DNA of 64,000 nt from OM182 bacterium MED-G28 (GTDB taxonomy: Bacteria > Pseudomonadota > Gammaproteobacteria > Pseudomonadales > Pseudohongiellaceae). Every line of letters begins with the position of its first letter. The stretch's first letter is position 1. Under the pieces are notes generated by a model. That model saw nothing but the letters and a program-made list of their open reading frames with translations, was not told the origin of the DNA and searched no databases. Both the position numbers and the translations under genes were made by a program. Shown piece after piece: positions 43,901-53,765 of the stretch. The stretch covers positions 36,050 to 100,049 of the forward strand of contig NTJZ01000012.1 of assembly GCA_002457215.1 (NCBI GenBank), given 5' to 3'.

Positions 43901-44997
43901 AGCAAATCACTAGAGATAGCTAGCTTCGAAATTAGTGCTAGGTTGATATTGTCAGCTCTTACAGCAAGGCTTTCATCTGGCGCATAATCAGCATAAACAT
44001 TAAATGGCTGCCAATAATCGTCCTCCCAAGTAACTGCAAAGTCTGACATTGCCAGCTCCCAAGAGCCCTCGCTAGATTCGCGGGTTATTTGGGCCTCGCC
44101 ACTCACATTCTGCAAAGTAATGGGAGACGTTTCCTGACCAAGTAAACTAACTATTCCAAGATCCATTTTTGTGACAGCGCGGGATAATTGCCCGTCAGCA
44201 ATGGTCAACCATAAATCTCCTTCACCTATCAATTCTTCAACATTAAACGCAGATAGCGACTGACCCGCAAACAACGATGTGTAATCTGCCTGGGGCATTT
44301 CTATATGGACCACTCCATTGATATCAGACAACTCGTTTCCACTTACTTCAAACGAAACCGAAATTTGCTCCATGGACTGCTCAAGATTTCCATTAATATG
44401 AAGAAAGTGGGAGTTTTCTTGATTCTGAATCGCTGCAGAGCCGTTAGTTATATTAAATGAAGTACCAATATTGGAGAGGAAATTTATACTAACGTTTTGC
44501 AAATTTAAGAAAGAGACGCTTTGAAAGGATTGAAACAAATCCTCAGCATTAATTTCAGCATTATTGCTACTCTGAAAACCAGCGAGCTGCCAAGTTCCTG
44601 CTTCATTTTGCTCTACATTTAATTCAAGGGCTTCTACTACAAAATCTTCGAGAATCCATCGTCGTTGCCAAATACTTCGAGGTATGTCAACAATAATAGT
44701 CGCACTGTCGAACTCTAAGGCACTGGCAACTTTATCTTCTTCAGTGGCTCCGACAAGTAAGCGCAATCCATTAATACTGAGTTGTGGATTAAATCCATCA
44801 AAAGAACCACTAAGAGAATCTATACTGACAGGCACGCCAGTAAACTCGCCGATTCTAGTTTCAAAATAAGAAGCATATCGAGAGACTGCTGGCATAAACA
44901 GGCGTCCAGCGCTGACATATACCGCCAGCAATACAACGGACAAGACGAACAACAGCAGGGTCTGCTGATATATACGTTTTAGGATAGTTAAAAACAT
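40960..44997 (-). CDS. yhdP: YhdP family AsmA-like envelope protein
   Basis: 1345 aa. One N-terminal membrane helix (about 13-30) anchors a long periplasmic beta-rich chain of the AsmA/TamB/YhdP class, which in E. coli forms bridges that move phospholipid to the outer membrane. Supporting blocks are the N-terminal FTGVPVSIDSLSGSF, the central NGQAVGATASGLGYLQQAP and the C-terminal GRFLQGSGGQGALRLISILNFDAIMRR and SSLYQITGELDLK. Length matches E. coli YhdP (about 1266). It follows rng on the same strand, as in other gammaproteobacteria. Confidence 0.9.
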   Translation of the reverse strand: MFLTILKRIYQQTLLLFVLSVVLLAVYVSAGRLFMPAVSRYASYFETRIGEFTGVPVSIDSLSGSFDGFNPQLSINGLRLLVGATEEDKVASALEFDSATIIVDIPRSIWQRRWILEDFVVEALELNVEQNEAGTWQLAGFQSSNNAEINAEDLFQSFQSVSFLNLQNVSINFLSNIGTSFNITNGSAAIQNQENSHFLHINGNLEQSMEQISVSFEVSGNELSDINGVVHIEMPQADYTSLFAGQSLSAFNVEELIGEGDLWLTIADGQLSRAVTKMDLGIVSLLGQETSPITLQNVSGEAQITRESSEGSWELAMSDFAVTWEDDYWQPFNVYADYAPDESLAVRADNINLALISKLAISSDLLSETDSQQLAQYSFGGALQNFSLYLPLESASDQEMRLRSNIASVKVGSVNGSPNMWGMNGYLELSFDNEANLITGFGEMNSEEFSINLPSIFTEVWDYSYVNGRLNIRVDLNNGQEVKLVSSMVVAESDAVDGHIQFSSTVRRLTDGKREAFLELLVGAARINAEQKASYLPNGPNISNNLRETMRWVDNAVLSGEVYDSGVIFRGSTISGSPAESKTFQSFYLLNDGEINFSDEWPNIKSMEGFVHTDDNNIDIEVRSGESLDLELGAVLGEIRRNEADENWLSINGQAVGATASGLGYLQQAPLGERLKNSFANWQAQGDLAADITVRVPFNIPGGGPEVRLNLAVADNDLVIPDYAIGVSQLTGPIIYDSLSGLESSALSGQLFGREVTLGLSSLSNNGEVETIFVDAEGDADRDELIAWPRQSRFVRDVLAEMEGDLNYRAKLILPQSIAASQNNTLLIDSNLRGVALNLPQPFGKTADEARPLHIELQLGEQQVVTGEYGTSVQFDLNIGDDSRNNGLVYIGSYDVPLAPIADKEAEGIIIIGELDVLVLEEWTAFLSRLNSTSNPSEGLSSAIAFVDVQLDVLELYEQELPKVAMRIEGDAQSSSWEIALDSDSIKGQVNFPYDQADYLNLDLAYLRFQGDEEESLDNLLQVEETPEVEEKERIDVLAGIDPRNLPRMHFATEELTVGSRPYGAFKFTFEPNSAGAEINDLVFDFRGLRLGMEGPYVDGSETDEYAERFAPNFHWFFDGSEHRSELTGILYADDMAELLTANGYAASLESDNAIFFADIFWPGSPAFFAGANLSGELDMDIEDGRFLQGSGGQGALRLISILNFDAIMRRARFSDDLVRTGLAYDEITAELNLDDGHVSIEDQLVISGPSSLYQITGELDLKDETILGEMFVTLPVSDNIPWLGLLTANLPLALGAYLFDQIFGDQVDSLTSAVYTLDGPWEGLEPEFKQAFGSPDALQDSVIQ

Positions 44998-45136
44998 ACT
45001 ATGTTTTTATCGCCACCATTTATTTGAACCTATTAACTGGGTTTAATCTAATTACTCGAGAGCTTCGCAGCGGAAAGTGTCTCTCGGACATTCTGTATGG
45101 CTTAGATTTACTGAAATTTGGAAATCGACATCCCCG

Positions 45137-46615
45137 CTAACAGAGAACAACGTCAAACTCTTCCTGAGTATACATAGGTTCCACTTCAAATTTGACCGTC
45201 TTTCCTATCAATCGTTCTAATTCAGATAGGATATCGGATTCCTCATCTAACAGGCGATCCACCACTATCTGCGACGCAGTTACGAGCAATACCTCATTTG
45301 CGTGAGCTCGAATAATGTGTAGGATTTCACGAAATATTTCATAGCAGACAGTTTCAGCCGACTTCAAGGTTCCACGACCAAAGCAGACAGGGCAAGGGCT
45401 ATTCAGAATTTGCCCTAGGCTCTCTCGAGTCCTTTTGCGAGTCATCTCGATCAAACCCAATTCGGAAATGCTAGTAATTTTCGCCCGAGCTTGGTCTTTT
45501 TCCAAAGCTTTAGTGAAAGCACGCTGTACTTGCCGTTGATGATCGAGTTCCAGCATATCAATGAAATCTACAATGATCATGCCTCCCAAATTTCTTACTC
45601 GCAGCTGTCGTGCTATAGCAACAGCTGCCTCAAGATTTGTCTTTAATATAGTTTCAGCATGATTACGGCTTCCTAAATAGCTACCAGTATTTACATCGAT
45701 TGTAGTCATGGCTTCAGTTTGATCGATAATCAGATCACCCCCAGACTTTAATTTTACCTGGCGACCAAGGGCTTTATTAATTTCATCTTCAATCGCATAT
45801 AGATCAAAGATAGGTCGGTCATCTTCATAAATCTCCACACTAACTTCAAGCTCAGGAATAAAATCTTCTAAGAACTGATTAATTTCATCATAAGAGGTTT
45901 GATTATCAACCTGTATTTTTCTAACCTGAGGCGTAATCAGATCCCTAACTGTACGAATATAAAGAGATGCTTCGCGATAAACTTTTTTAACTTCATCGCT
46001 TTCGCTAATTCGCCCATCGATTTTATTCCAAAGCCTTTTGAGAAAACGTATGTCTTCTTTAAATTCTTTTTTACTTGCAGCTACCGCCGCAGTACGAATA
46101 ATAAACCCCCCTTGTCCTTCAACCCCTTCTTCTGCAAGGCTTTTATTTAATTGAGCAAACAGGTGCTCACTTTGCTCTTCATCTATCAAACGCCGAGAAA
46201 TTCCTAAATGCTGGCTGCGAGGCAGATAAACTAAATTTCTTGAAGGCAGAGTAATGTGTGTTGTAAGTCGAGCACCCTTAGTACCGATTGCGTCCTTGGC
46301 AACTTGAGCGACTAATAGTTGGCCTTCCCGCAGCAGTTCATCAATATTCTTGTGTTCGTCATTTCTTAATTCAAATCCCTCTGCATCAATTTTGCTAATA
46401 TCTGACGAATGGATAAAAGCTGCTTTGTCCAAGCCAATATCAACGAAAGCAGCTTCCATACCAGGCATGACCCGAACTACTTTCCCCTTGAATACATCAC
46501 CAACATGGCCTCTTTTATTGTGTCGCTCAATAAAAACTTCTTGCAACAGCCCATTTTCAATTAAGGCTACTCGAGTTTCCATTAGAGTTACATTAATAAG
46601 AATTTCTTCACTCAC
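45137..46615 (-). CDS. rng: Ribonuclease G
   Basis: Endoribonuclease for 16S rRNA 5'-end maturation and mRNA decay, about 492 aa. An S1 domain is near residues 25-120 (GHVGDVFKGKVVRVMPGMEAAFVDIG). The DNase-I-like catalytic part has TTIDVNTGSYLG and GGMIIVDFIDM for the metal-binding Asp residues, and the Zn-link CPVCFGRG. Start set at the GTG at 46615, giving the usual SEEILINVT opening; it overlaps the end of maf by 8 bases. Confidence 0.93.
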   Translation of the reverse strand: MSEEILINVTLMETRVALIENGLLQEVFIERHNKRGHVGDVFKGKVVRVMPGMEAAFVDIGLDKAAFIHSSDISKIDAEGFELRNDEHKNIDELLREGQLLVAQVAKDAIGTKGARLTTHITLPSRNLVYLPRSQHLGISRRLIDEEQSEHLFAQLNKSLAEEGVEGQGGFIIRTAAVAASKKEFKEDIRFLKRLWNKIDGRISESDEVKKVYREASLYIRTVRDLITPQVRKIQVDNQTSYDEINQFLEDFIPELEVSVEIYEDDRPIFDLYAIEDEINKALGRQVKLKSGGDLIIDQTEAMTTIDVNTGSYLGSRNHAETILKTNLEAAVAIARQLRVRNLGGMIIVDFIDMLELDHQRQVQRAFTKALEKDQARAKITSISELGLIEMTRKRTRESLGQILNSPCPVCFGRGTLKSAETVCYEIFREILHIIRAHANEVLLVTASQIVVDRLLDEESDILSELERLIGKTVKFEVEPMYTQEEFDVVLC

Positions 46616-47216
46616 AGGGTAGGCCTTTAACTGGCCGCCAAGTAAGGATGCCAAATTCGCTTAGTAGTTTTGCAGTTTCATAAAGCGGCAAGCCCATCAC
46701 GCCACTGTAACTGCCATTTATTAGCCGCACAAATACAGCACCAAACCCTTGTATACCATAAGCACCGGCTTTTCCTTCAGGCTCACCCGTCTCCCAATAC
46801 TCCTCTGCTTCTATGTCACTTATTTCTCGAAAATGCACCAAAGTATCTGACATGACCGATTCTTGATTAATTGTTGTTGCTACAGTAACCGCCGACAATA
46901 CCCGGTGAGTTCTATTAGAGAGCTGGCGTAACATCCTCAGCGCATCACTTTTGTCCTTGGGTTTACCTAATACTAAATCACCGCAAACAACGATAGTGTC
47001 CGCCGCTATAATTATGACGTTTTTTCCCATATTACTCTGTAACGCTGCCTTGGCTTTTTCGTCAGCCATTCTAGATACAAACTCCTCAGGAGATTCTTGG
47101 TCAAGTATTTGTTCATCAATATCTTGTCTCGACACGGTAAAATTTACACCTATCTGCTTCAGTAATTGATGTCTACGAGGAGAGTCAGAAGCTAGGATCA
47201 AAGAAGCGCTAGTCAC
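46608..47216 (-). CDS. maf: Maf family nucleoside triphosphate pyrophosphatase (YhdE-like)
   Basis: 202 aa. The motif LILASDSPRRHQLL opens it, the catalytic Asp is in IIAADTIVVCGDLVLGKPKD, and GAYGIQGFGAVFV follows. This arrangement is that of YhdE, which hydrolyses dTTP/UTP and modified pyrimidine nucleotides to prevent misincorporation and influences septum formation. Lies between mreD (11-base gap) and rng in the standard order. Confidence 0.93.
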   Translation of the reverse strand: MTSASLILASDSPRRHQLLKQIGVNFTVSRQDIDEQILDQESPEEFVSRMADEKAKAALQSNMGKNVIIIAADTIVVCGDLVLGKPKDKSDALRMLRQLSNRTHRVLSAVTVATTINQESVMSDTLVHFREISDIEAEEYWETGEPEGKAGAYGIQGFGAVFVRLINGSYSGVMGLPLYETAKLLSEFGILTWRPVKGLPCE

Positions 47217-47227
47217 GAGAAGATCTT

Positions 47228-47722
47228 TTAGTGAACGTCGAAACTACGTCGAGTCTGGCGAAGCAACTGAAATAAGGAAGGCCAAATGACAGCACTGGTA
47301 ATAGCAGCCATTAGAAACATCATATCGGAAGTAATAGTTTGTGCAGTAATAATCTTCAGCCAATGACTTAGCATTAAATTAAGACCTACCAGAACCAAGA
47401 CTAGACCCGCCTGTTGCAATGAAGAAAACATCCGCATTCTTAAATGCAGACTAAGTGTTACATAAGCAATGATTACCAAGGCCATTGCATTCAAACCAAG
47501 AATTGAGCCCTCCAGAATATCCAGTATTAATCCAACAAACCATGCAGAACCAATGCCGACACGGTAGGGAAGAGCCATCACCCAGTAGATTAAAACCATC
47601 GGCACCCATTCTGGCCGATAATCCATGGCCCAACCAGGGAAAGGTACGATCGCCAATAGATAAGCTACAAAGAAGCTGAGAATTATTATCCAAGTAGAAT
47701 GTGGTTTTTGTTGAATCGCCAC
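47228..47722 (-). CDS. mreD: Rod shape-determining protein MreD
   Basis: 164 aa with about five membrane helices. PFPGWAMDYRPEWVPMVLIYWVMALP early on and GLILDILEGSILGLNAMAL are the MreD signatures (the D-x-L-x-G-x-x-L-G loop). Part of the elongasome with MreB, MreC and RodA/PBP2 in the inner membrane. 5 bases after mreC. Confidence 0.93.
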   Translation of the reverse strand: MAIQQKPHSTWIIILSFFVAYLLAIVPFPGWAMDYRPEWVPMVLIYWVMALPYRVGIGSAWFVGLILDILEGSILGLNAMALVIIAYVTLSLHLRMRMFSSLQQAGLVLVLVGLNLMLSHWLKIITAQTITSDMMFLMAAITSAVIWPSLFQLLRQTRRSFDVH

Positions 47723-47727
47723 AACTT

Positions 47728-48669
47728 TTAATCATTCTCTTCTGATTGAATTTGAGAAGCCTGACCTTCTATTTCCACATCGCTCACTGTCTCTTCACTT
47801 ATTTCCCGCTCTGTCTCCTGATTAACGTCAAGGGACTGCTCTTCTTCATTCTGGAAAACAAGCATGACATGTCGAGTACTTGCCATCTGCGCTATCGGCC
47901 TGGCGCGCACTGTGGCGAAATCTAATCCTGGATCTGCATAGACACTAATAATTTCAGCGACTGGGTAGTTTTTGGGAAAGACCTGGCCCATGCCTGAACT
48001 CACGAGTAAATCCTGCGCTTGCATATCCTGAGTTTGAGTGACAAATTCCAATTCCAATTCATTCGAGACTGATCTACTCCCTCTAGCCAGAGCACGCTCG
48101 CCATTTCGATTCACTTCAACCGGAGTGACATGATGAGGATCAGTGATTAACAAAGCCCAACTGGTATAAGGAAGCACTTCATCGATTTGTCCCATCAAGC
48201 CATTGGCATCTAATAAAGGTTGTCCAATAAAAAGGCCGTCTCTCGCCCCTTTATTAATAAGTACACGCTTAGAATAAGGATCCGGCGAGACATTAATTAT
48301 TTCAGCGGGCATGACATCGCCATTGATATTGCCAGTAGCTTCATCTAACTCGAGTAACCGACTATTCTCGCTAGTTAAGCTTTCCAATAGCTGTAACTCA
48401 CGCTGTGCTACCAGCAATCGCTCCCGAAGTGCTTCATTTTCCTCTAATAAGTCGGTGCGAGACACAAATACATCATCAATCCAGAAGGAGACGCGTGTTG
48501 GAATATCAGCAACCCAATAAATAGGAGTAGTGGCATAGCCCAATCCAAAGCGAACACGCTCTAGATAACCAAAGCGGCTATCCGCGAACATAATGCACAC
48601 GGAGAGGAGAAGAAAGGCTAAGGCACGGTACTCAAGTGCTACACCTTTAATGAATAGGATCTTATCGAT
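47728..48669 (-). CDS. mreC: Rod shape-determining protein MreC (apparent non-canonical start)
   Basis: Bitopic cell-shape protein. The first usable standard start is GTG 48600, which gives 290 aa but begins inside the membrane helix. In the same frame the sequence upstream reads DKILFIKGVALEYRALAFLL, the expected MreC cytoplasmic tip and helix, and stops only at a TAA next to GGGGGAGG. The ribosome site would serve an AUC at 48669-48667 (9 bases away) or GUC at 48672. I take 48669. After the helix come a coiled coil (about 60-100) and the beta-barrel region (DPYSKRVLINKGARDGLFIGQP); a Glu-rich C-terminal tail ends it. Confidence 0.85.
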   Translation of the reverse strand: MDKILFIKGVALEYRALAFLLLSVCIMFADSRFGYLERVRFGLGYATTPIYWVADIPTRVSFWIDDVFVSRTDLLEENEALRERLLVAQRELQLLESLTSENSRLLELDEATGNINGDVMPAEIINVSPDPYSKRVLINKGARDGLFIGQPLLDANGLMGQIDEVLPYTSWALLITDPHHVTPVEVNRNGERALARGSRSVSNELELEFVTQTQDMQAQDLLVSSGMGQVFPKNYPVAEIISVYADPGLDFATVRARPIAQMASTRHVMLVFQNEEEQSLDVNQETEREISEETVSDVEIEGQASQIQSEEND

Positions 48670-48697
48670 GACGGATTACCTCCCCCAAGAAGCGGTA

Positions 48698-48727
48698 ATT
48701 ATAGTCTTCCGACCCAAAGCCCGTAAA
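48698..48727 (-). promoter_or_regulatory. Putative promoter of mreCD
   Basis: On the minus strand TTTACG (48727-48722) and a consensus TATAAT (48703-48698) are 18 bases apart, in the gap after mreB. It would start a short leader with the GGGGGAGG ribosome site of mreC, allowing mreC-mreD-maf-rng expression apart from mreB. Confidence 0.55.
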
Positions 48728-48793
48728 TTCGCGAGTTCACTTCTCAGATCCTGTTTTCCTCAGGAAGTTATTAGATTCAGGGCAGTTTAGCCC

Positions 48794-49852
<1,059 letters not shown>

Positions 49853-49984
49853 TCAATTTAAAGACCCCAGTCCCTTGTCCCTTTGCTACTAAGACGGCAA
49901 TTTAGCCTAATGATTTAGCTTATACAGAAGTTTTATACTCAATACTTAAGGATTAATTTTTCCTAAGAGGATCTTCTGGAGCAT

Positions 49985-50015
49985 TTGACCTAAGTAGGTG
50001 AAATTAAAGTATAAT
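49985..50015 (+). promoter_or_regulatory. Putative gatCAB promoter
   Basis: TTGACC (49985-49990) and consensus TATAAT (50010-50015) are separated by 19 bases, slightly longer than optimal. Transcription would begin near 50022, giving a leader of about 180 bases. Confidence 0.6.
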
Positions 50016-50026
50016 ATCGAGTTATC

Positions 50027-50150
50027 GAGAATAGGTCGCACTCTAACAACGGCTAACTATTAGAGCAAGTGGCAAACCCTCTATTTACACGTAAATTAGA
50101 GCCCTGACACATTTCTGCCACTATTCTCTCTGGTAAGCTGTTGGTCAGAG
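50027..50150 (+). ncRNA. Structured leader RNA upstream of gatC (putative)
   Basis: Predicted by eye. A perfect 8-bp closing helix GAGAATAG (50027-50034)/CTATTCTC (50121-50128) encloses two arms. Arm A is CTCTAA (50041-50046)/TTAGAG (50060-50065). Arm B is TGGCA (50070-50074)/TGCCA (50116-50120) topped by CTCTATTTA (50079-50087)/TAAATTAGAG (50092-50101) with one bulge and a CACG loop. A further hairpin CTCTG (50128-50132)/CAGAG (50146-50150) follows. CTCTAA of arm A can alternatively pair with the second TTAGAG (50096-50101), so two exclusive folds exist. It starts about 12 bases after the -10 box. Not a family I recognise. Confidence 0.4.
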
Positions 50151-50202
50151 GCTAAATACTGAATTTTGACGAACAAATATTTGGTTAATCCGGAGTAATT
50201 GG

Positions 50203-50490
50203 ATGGCTTTAGACAAGTCTGAAGTAGAGAAAATCGCGCAACTTGCGCGGCTGCATATAAGCGAAGCTGATACAGATGAAGTCGCGAGTCGTATTACCGA
50301 CATACTGGCCTTAATCGATCAAATGCAATCGGTTAATACAGAGATGGTCGAACCTATGGCCCACCCACTTGATGTTACTCAGCGTTTGCGCGTGGATACA
50401 GCCACGGAAAAAGACCGTCGAGATGAATTACAAACTCTAGCTCCTGCAGCACAAGATGGTTTGTACCTAGTACCCAAGGTTATTGAATAG
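50203..50490 (+). CDS. gatC: Asp-tRNA(Asn)/Glu-tRNA(Gln) amidotransferase subunit C
   Basis: 95 aa. [16 protein letters not shown] and [32 protein letters not shown] are the GatC signatures. It stabilises the GatA-GatB complex that amidates misacylated tRNA. CGGAG precedes the ATG. First gene of gatCAB. A tRNA-Gln gene also occurs in the window (62786-62860). Confidence 0.95.
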   Translation: MALDKSEVEKIAQLARLHISEADTDEVASRITDILALIDQMQSVNTEMVEPMAHPLDVTQRLRVDTATEKDRRDELQTLAPAAQDGLYLVPKVIE

Positions 50491-50548
50491 AGCAAATCAT
50501 CGAATTTGCCCGCTGTCGCCAATTAACTCTCAAAGAAGCCATTTCCCA

Positions 50549-52006
50549 ATGATCGAAAAAACTGCTGCCGAATTATCGCAAGCACTCTCATCTGGCGAGC
50601 TCTCCAGCACGGAGCTTACGCAGTCATATTTGGACCGGATAAGCAGACACAACCGAAAACTCAATGCCTTTATCACTGTTTGCGAAGAATCTGCTCTGGA
50701 GCAAGCAAAAGCAGCGGATGAGAAGCGGGCCACAGGTGATAAATCTCCACTGCTTGGCATCCCATTAGCCCACAAAGATATCTTTTGCACGAAAGGGGTT
50801 ATCACTAGCTGTGGGTCACATATGTTAGAAAACTTTGTCGCACCCTACGACGCCACCGTTGTTGAGAAATTCAAAACAGCCGGCGCAGTCATGTTGGGTA
50901 AAACCAATATGGATGAATTTGCAATGGGCTCCTCCAATGAAACCAGTTTCTTCGGACCGGTAAAAAATCCCTGGGATTTAAAAAGGGTGCCAGGTGGATC
51001 CTCTGGCGGATCTGCCGCAGCGGTAGCAGCTGATCTCTGTGTTATGGCAACGGGCACTGATACTGGCGGCTCGATAAGGCAGCCCGCCGCATTTTGTGGA
51101 ATCACCGGCTTGAAACCCAGTTATGGTCGTGTCTCCCGTTGGGGCATGATCGCTTTTGCTTCCAGTCTGGATCAAGCGGGCACCCTCAGTAAGAGTGCGG
51201 AAGATGCCGCTTTGATGACAAACGTGATGGCAGGTATAGACAGTAAAGACTCTACCAGCATAGATAGACCAGCTGAAGATTATACTGCCACACTTAATGA
51301 CTCATTAGACGGCTTACGTATCGGTATTCCCAAACAACACTTCGCCGAAGGCTTAAGTGCTGAGGTAGAACAGGCTGTACGAGAAGCACTTAAAGAGTAT
51401 GAGCAATTAGGTGCAAACATTACCGAAGTAGACTTACCTAATAATCATTTATCTGTCTCTGCTTATTATGTGGTGGCGCCGGCAGAAGCTTCAGCGAATC
51501 TCTCTCGCTATGACGGTGTCAGATACGGACATCGATGCGAAAATCCAATTGATTTAGAAGACATGTATAAGCGCACCCGCAGCGAAGGCTTTGGCGATGA
51601 GGTTAAACGTCGCATCCTAGTAGGTACCTATGCGCTCTCAGCAGGTTACTATGATGCCTATTATAGAAAGGCACAAAAAATTAGACGCTTGATCAAAAAT
51701 GATTTTATTAAGGCATTTGAGCAAGTGGATGTAATCGTTGGGCCAACATCACCTCATACTGCTTTTGGGTTAGGCTCTAAGACTGATCCTGTAGCAATGT
51801 ACCTGGAAGATATCTATACCATTGCCGTGAATTTAGCTGGACTGCCCGGAATATCAATTCCTGCTGGTTTCGCTAATGGCTTACCGATTGGCATGCACAT
51901 AGTCGGCAAGGATTTTGGCGAAGGCAAGTTACTGAACGTAGCACACCAGTTTCAACAGCAAACTGACTGGCATAAAAGAAAACCTAATTTTGAGCCGGCG
52001 GACTAA
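50549..52006 (+). CDS. gatA: Asp-tRNA(Asn)/Glu-tRNA(Gln) amidotransferase subunit A
   Basis: 485 aa amidase that releases ammonia from glutamine. The amidase-signature triad is Lys76 (LAHKDIF), Ser151 in GGSSGGS and Ser175 in [10 protein letters not shown]. Start set at 50549 because homologues begin [14 protein letters not shown]; the same frame is open back to an ATG at 50483 that overlaps gatC and adds 22 unlikely residues. Two bases separate its stop from gatB. Confidence 0.96.
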   Translation: MIEKTAAELSQALSSGELSSTELTQSYLDRISRHNRKLNAFITVCEESALEQAKAADEKRATGDKSPLLGIPLAHKDIFCTKGVITSCGSHMLENFVAPYDATVVEKFKTAGAVMLGKTNMDEFAMGSSNETSFFGPVKNPWDLKRVPGGSSGGSAAAVAADLCVMATGTDTGGSIRQPAAFCGITGLKPSYGRVSRWGMIAFASSLDQAGTLSKSAEDAALMTNVMAGIDSKDSTSIDRPAEDYTATLNDSLDGLRIGIPKQHFAEGLSAEVEQAVREALKEYEQLGANITEVDLPNNHLSVSAYYVVAPAEASANLSRYDGVRYGHRCENPIDLEDMYKRTRSEGFGDEVKRRILVGTYALSAGYYDAYYRKAQKIRRLIKNDFIKAFEQVDVIVGPTSPHTAFGLGSKTDPVAMYLEDIYTIAVNLAGLPGISIPAGFANGLPIGMHIVGKDFGEGKLLNVAHQFQQQTDWHKRKPNFEPAD

Positions 52007-52008
52007 AC

Positions 52009-53442
52009 ATGGAGTGGGAATCAGTCATTGGCTTGGAAGTTCATGTCTCACTTTCAACCAAATCAAAATTATTCTCTGGCAGTGCATCAGCCTTTGGTGC
52101 TGAACCAAATACTCAGGCAAATATTTTTGATTTAGCCTTACCTGGAACGTTGCCCGTCTTCAATGCAGAAGCATTAAGAATGGCTGTGCGGTTTGGCCTA
52201 GCCATTGGTGCTGAGATTGGGAAACAATCTATTTTCGATCGAAAGAACTATTTCTATCCCGACTTACCCAAGGGCTATCAAATCACTCAGCTGGACTTTC
52301 CTACTGTTGGAAAAGGTTCTCTGAGTGTTACTTTAGAAGATGGCACAGAAAAAGTGATCGGGGTTACTCGCGCGCACATTGAAGAAAATGCGGGCAAGTC
52401 TCTACACGAAGAATTTAACGAATTTTCTGGGATCGATCTGAATCGAGCCGGTGAACCTCTCCTTGAGATCGTATCCGAGCCAGAAATCACGAACGCCAAA
52501 GAAGCTGTAGCCTACCTAAAGAAACTCCATTCTATCGTCCGTTATCTAGACATTTCTGACGCCATTATGGCGCAGGGTTCTATGCGTTGTGACGTCAATG
52601 TCTCAATACGACCGAAAAACACGATAGAGTTAGGCACGCGAACTGAGATAAAGAACATAAACTCTTTTCGTTTTGTGGAAAAAGCTATTTATTCTGAAAT
52701 TCGACGGCAGCAGGAAGTCATTGAAGATGGGGGCAAGATTGTTCAAGAGACGCGGCGCTACGATTCCGATAAAGACATCACGACCCCGATGCGAAGCAAA
52801 GAAGTAGCGAACGACTATCGCTATTTCCCTGAACCTGACCTTTTACCGATAGTGATTGATGATGAGTACATCGCTGGGATTCGAGCTGAGCTACCGGAGT
52901 TGCCTGATGCAAAAAAGGAACGCTTCAGCAAGGAATACAGTTTGAGCAATTATGATGCTGGTGTGCTTACTGCAACGAGAGAAATGGCAGAATACTTCGA
53001 AGAGGTAACCAAAGGCTGCGGCGATCCAAAACTCGCTGCCAATTGGGTTACTGGCGACCTTTCAGCTTTATTGAATAAAAATGACCTAGATATATCTGAC
53101 TCATCAATTCAAGCTGAACGTCTCGGCAATTTACTTAGTCGAATTTTAGATAACACGATTTCTGGAAGAATCGCGAAAATGGTTTTTGAAACCATGATCG
53201 ATGATAATGACAGTGTCGATAGCATCATTGCGAAAAAAGGCTTAAAACAGGTAACCGATTCTGGCGCGATTGAAAAATTAGTAGATGAAGTTATAGCTAA
53301 CAACCCAGACCAAGTTCAACAACTAAAAGAAGGCAAAGATCAAGTTATTGGATTCCTTGTAGGGCAAGCGATGAAACTATCACAGGGTAAGGCCAACCCT
53401 GGCCAAGTGAACCAACTACTTAGGGAAAAGATAATGCCATGA
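52009..53442 (+). CDS. gatB: Asp-tRNA(Asn)/Glu-tRNA(Gln) amidotransferase subunit B
   Basis: 477 aa kinase/transamidase subunit. [57 protein letters not shown] and [17 protein letters not shown] are the catalytic core, and the C-terminal helical YqeY-like tail (about 330-477) binds tRNA. The stop overlaps the next start as ATGA, so translation is coupled. Confidence 0.97.
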   Translation: MEWESVIGLEVHVSLSTKSKLFSGSASAFGAEPNTQANIFDLALPGTLPVFNAEALRMAVRFGLAIGAEIGKQSIFDRKNYFYPDLPKGYQITQLDFPTVGKGSLSVTLEDGTEKVIGVTRAHIEENAGKSLHEEFNEFSGIDLNRAGEPLLEIVSEPEITNAKEAVAYLKKLHSIVRYLDISDAIMAQGSMRCDVNVSIRPKNTIELGTRTEIKNINSFRFVEKAIYSEIRRQQEVIEDGGKIVQETRRYDSDKDITTPMRSKEVANDYRYFPEPDLLPIVIDDEYIAGIRAELPELPDAKKERFSKEYSLSNYDAGVLTATREMAEYFEEVTKGCGDPKLAANWVTGDLSALLNKNDLDISDSSIQAERLGNLLSRILDNTISGRIAKMVFETMIDDNDSVDSIIAKKGLKQVTDSGAIEKLVDEVIANNPDQVQQLKEGKDQVIGFLVGQAMKLSQGKANPGQVNQLLREKIMP

Positions 53443-53765
53443 AGGAAGGAAAGAGACGCGGTGCAGACCGTACACAGATCGCGACAAGAGATGAAGAATG
53501 GTCTGACGAGCGATTGAAAACTTTTCTGGACGCAGAACCGCCCACAGGAATGCCAACGGACTACAATATTTTACTTCGAGCCTATCGCGGCATGACAGCA
53601 GAGTTATTCGAGCGTTTTATCGTGATTTATAAAGAAGGCGGAAGAAATATCAATGTTACTCTCTCTGACGGCAGTAATTTCCTAGACTTAGTATCACAGC
53701 ATAGAAAATCAGCAGATTATGCTGCAGCACTGGAAGATGCGGGTGCTATTAAGAACTCAAATTAA
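53439..53765 (+). CDS. PA4642 family protein (unknown function)
   Basis: 108 aa soluble protein. [34 protein letters not shown] and [18 protein letters not shown] match the PA4642 family of Pseudomonas and relatives, where the first half carries F-L-x-x-E-P and L-R-A-Y-R-G. Overlaps gatB by 4 bases and overlaps the end of the convergent helicase gene by 4. Function unknown. Confidence 0.8.
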   Translation: MKEGKRRGADRTQIATRDEEWSDERLKTFLDAEPPTGMPTDYNILLRAYRGMTAELFERFIVIYKEGGRNINVTLSDGSNFLDLVSQHRKSADYAAALEDAGAIKNSN

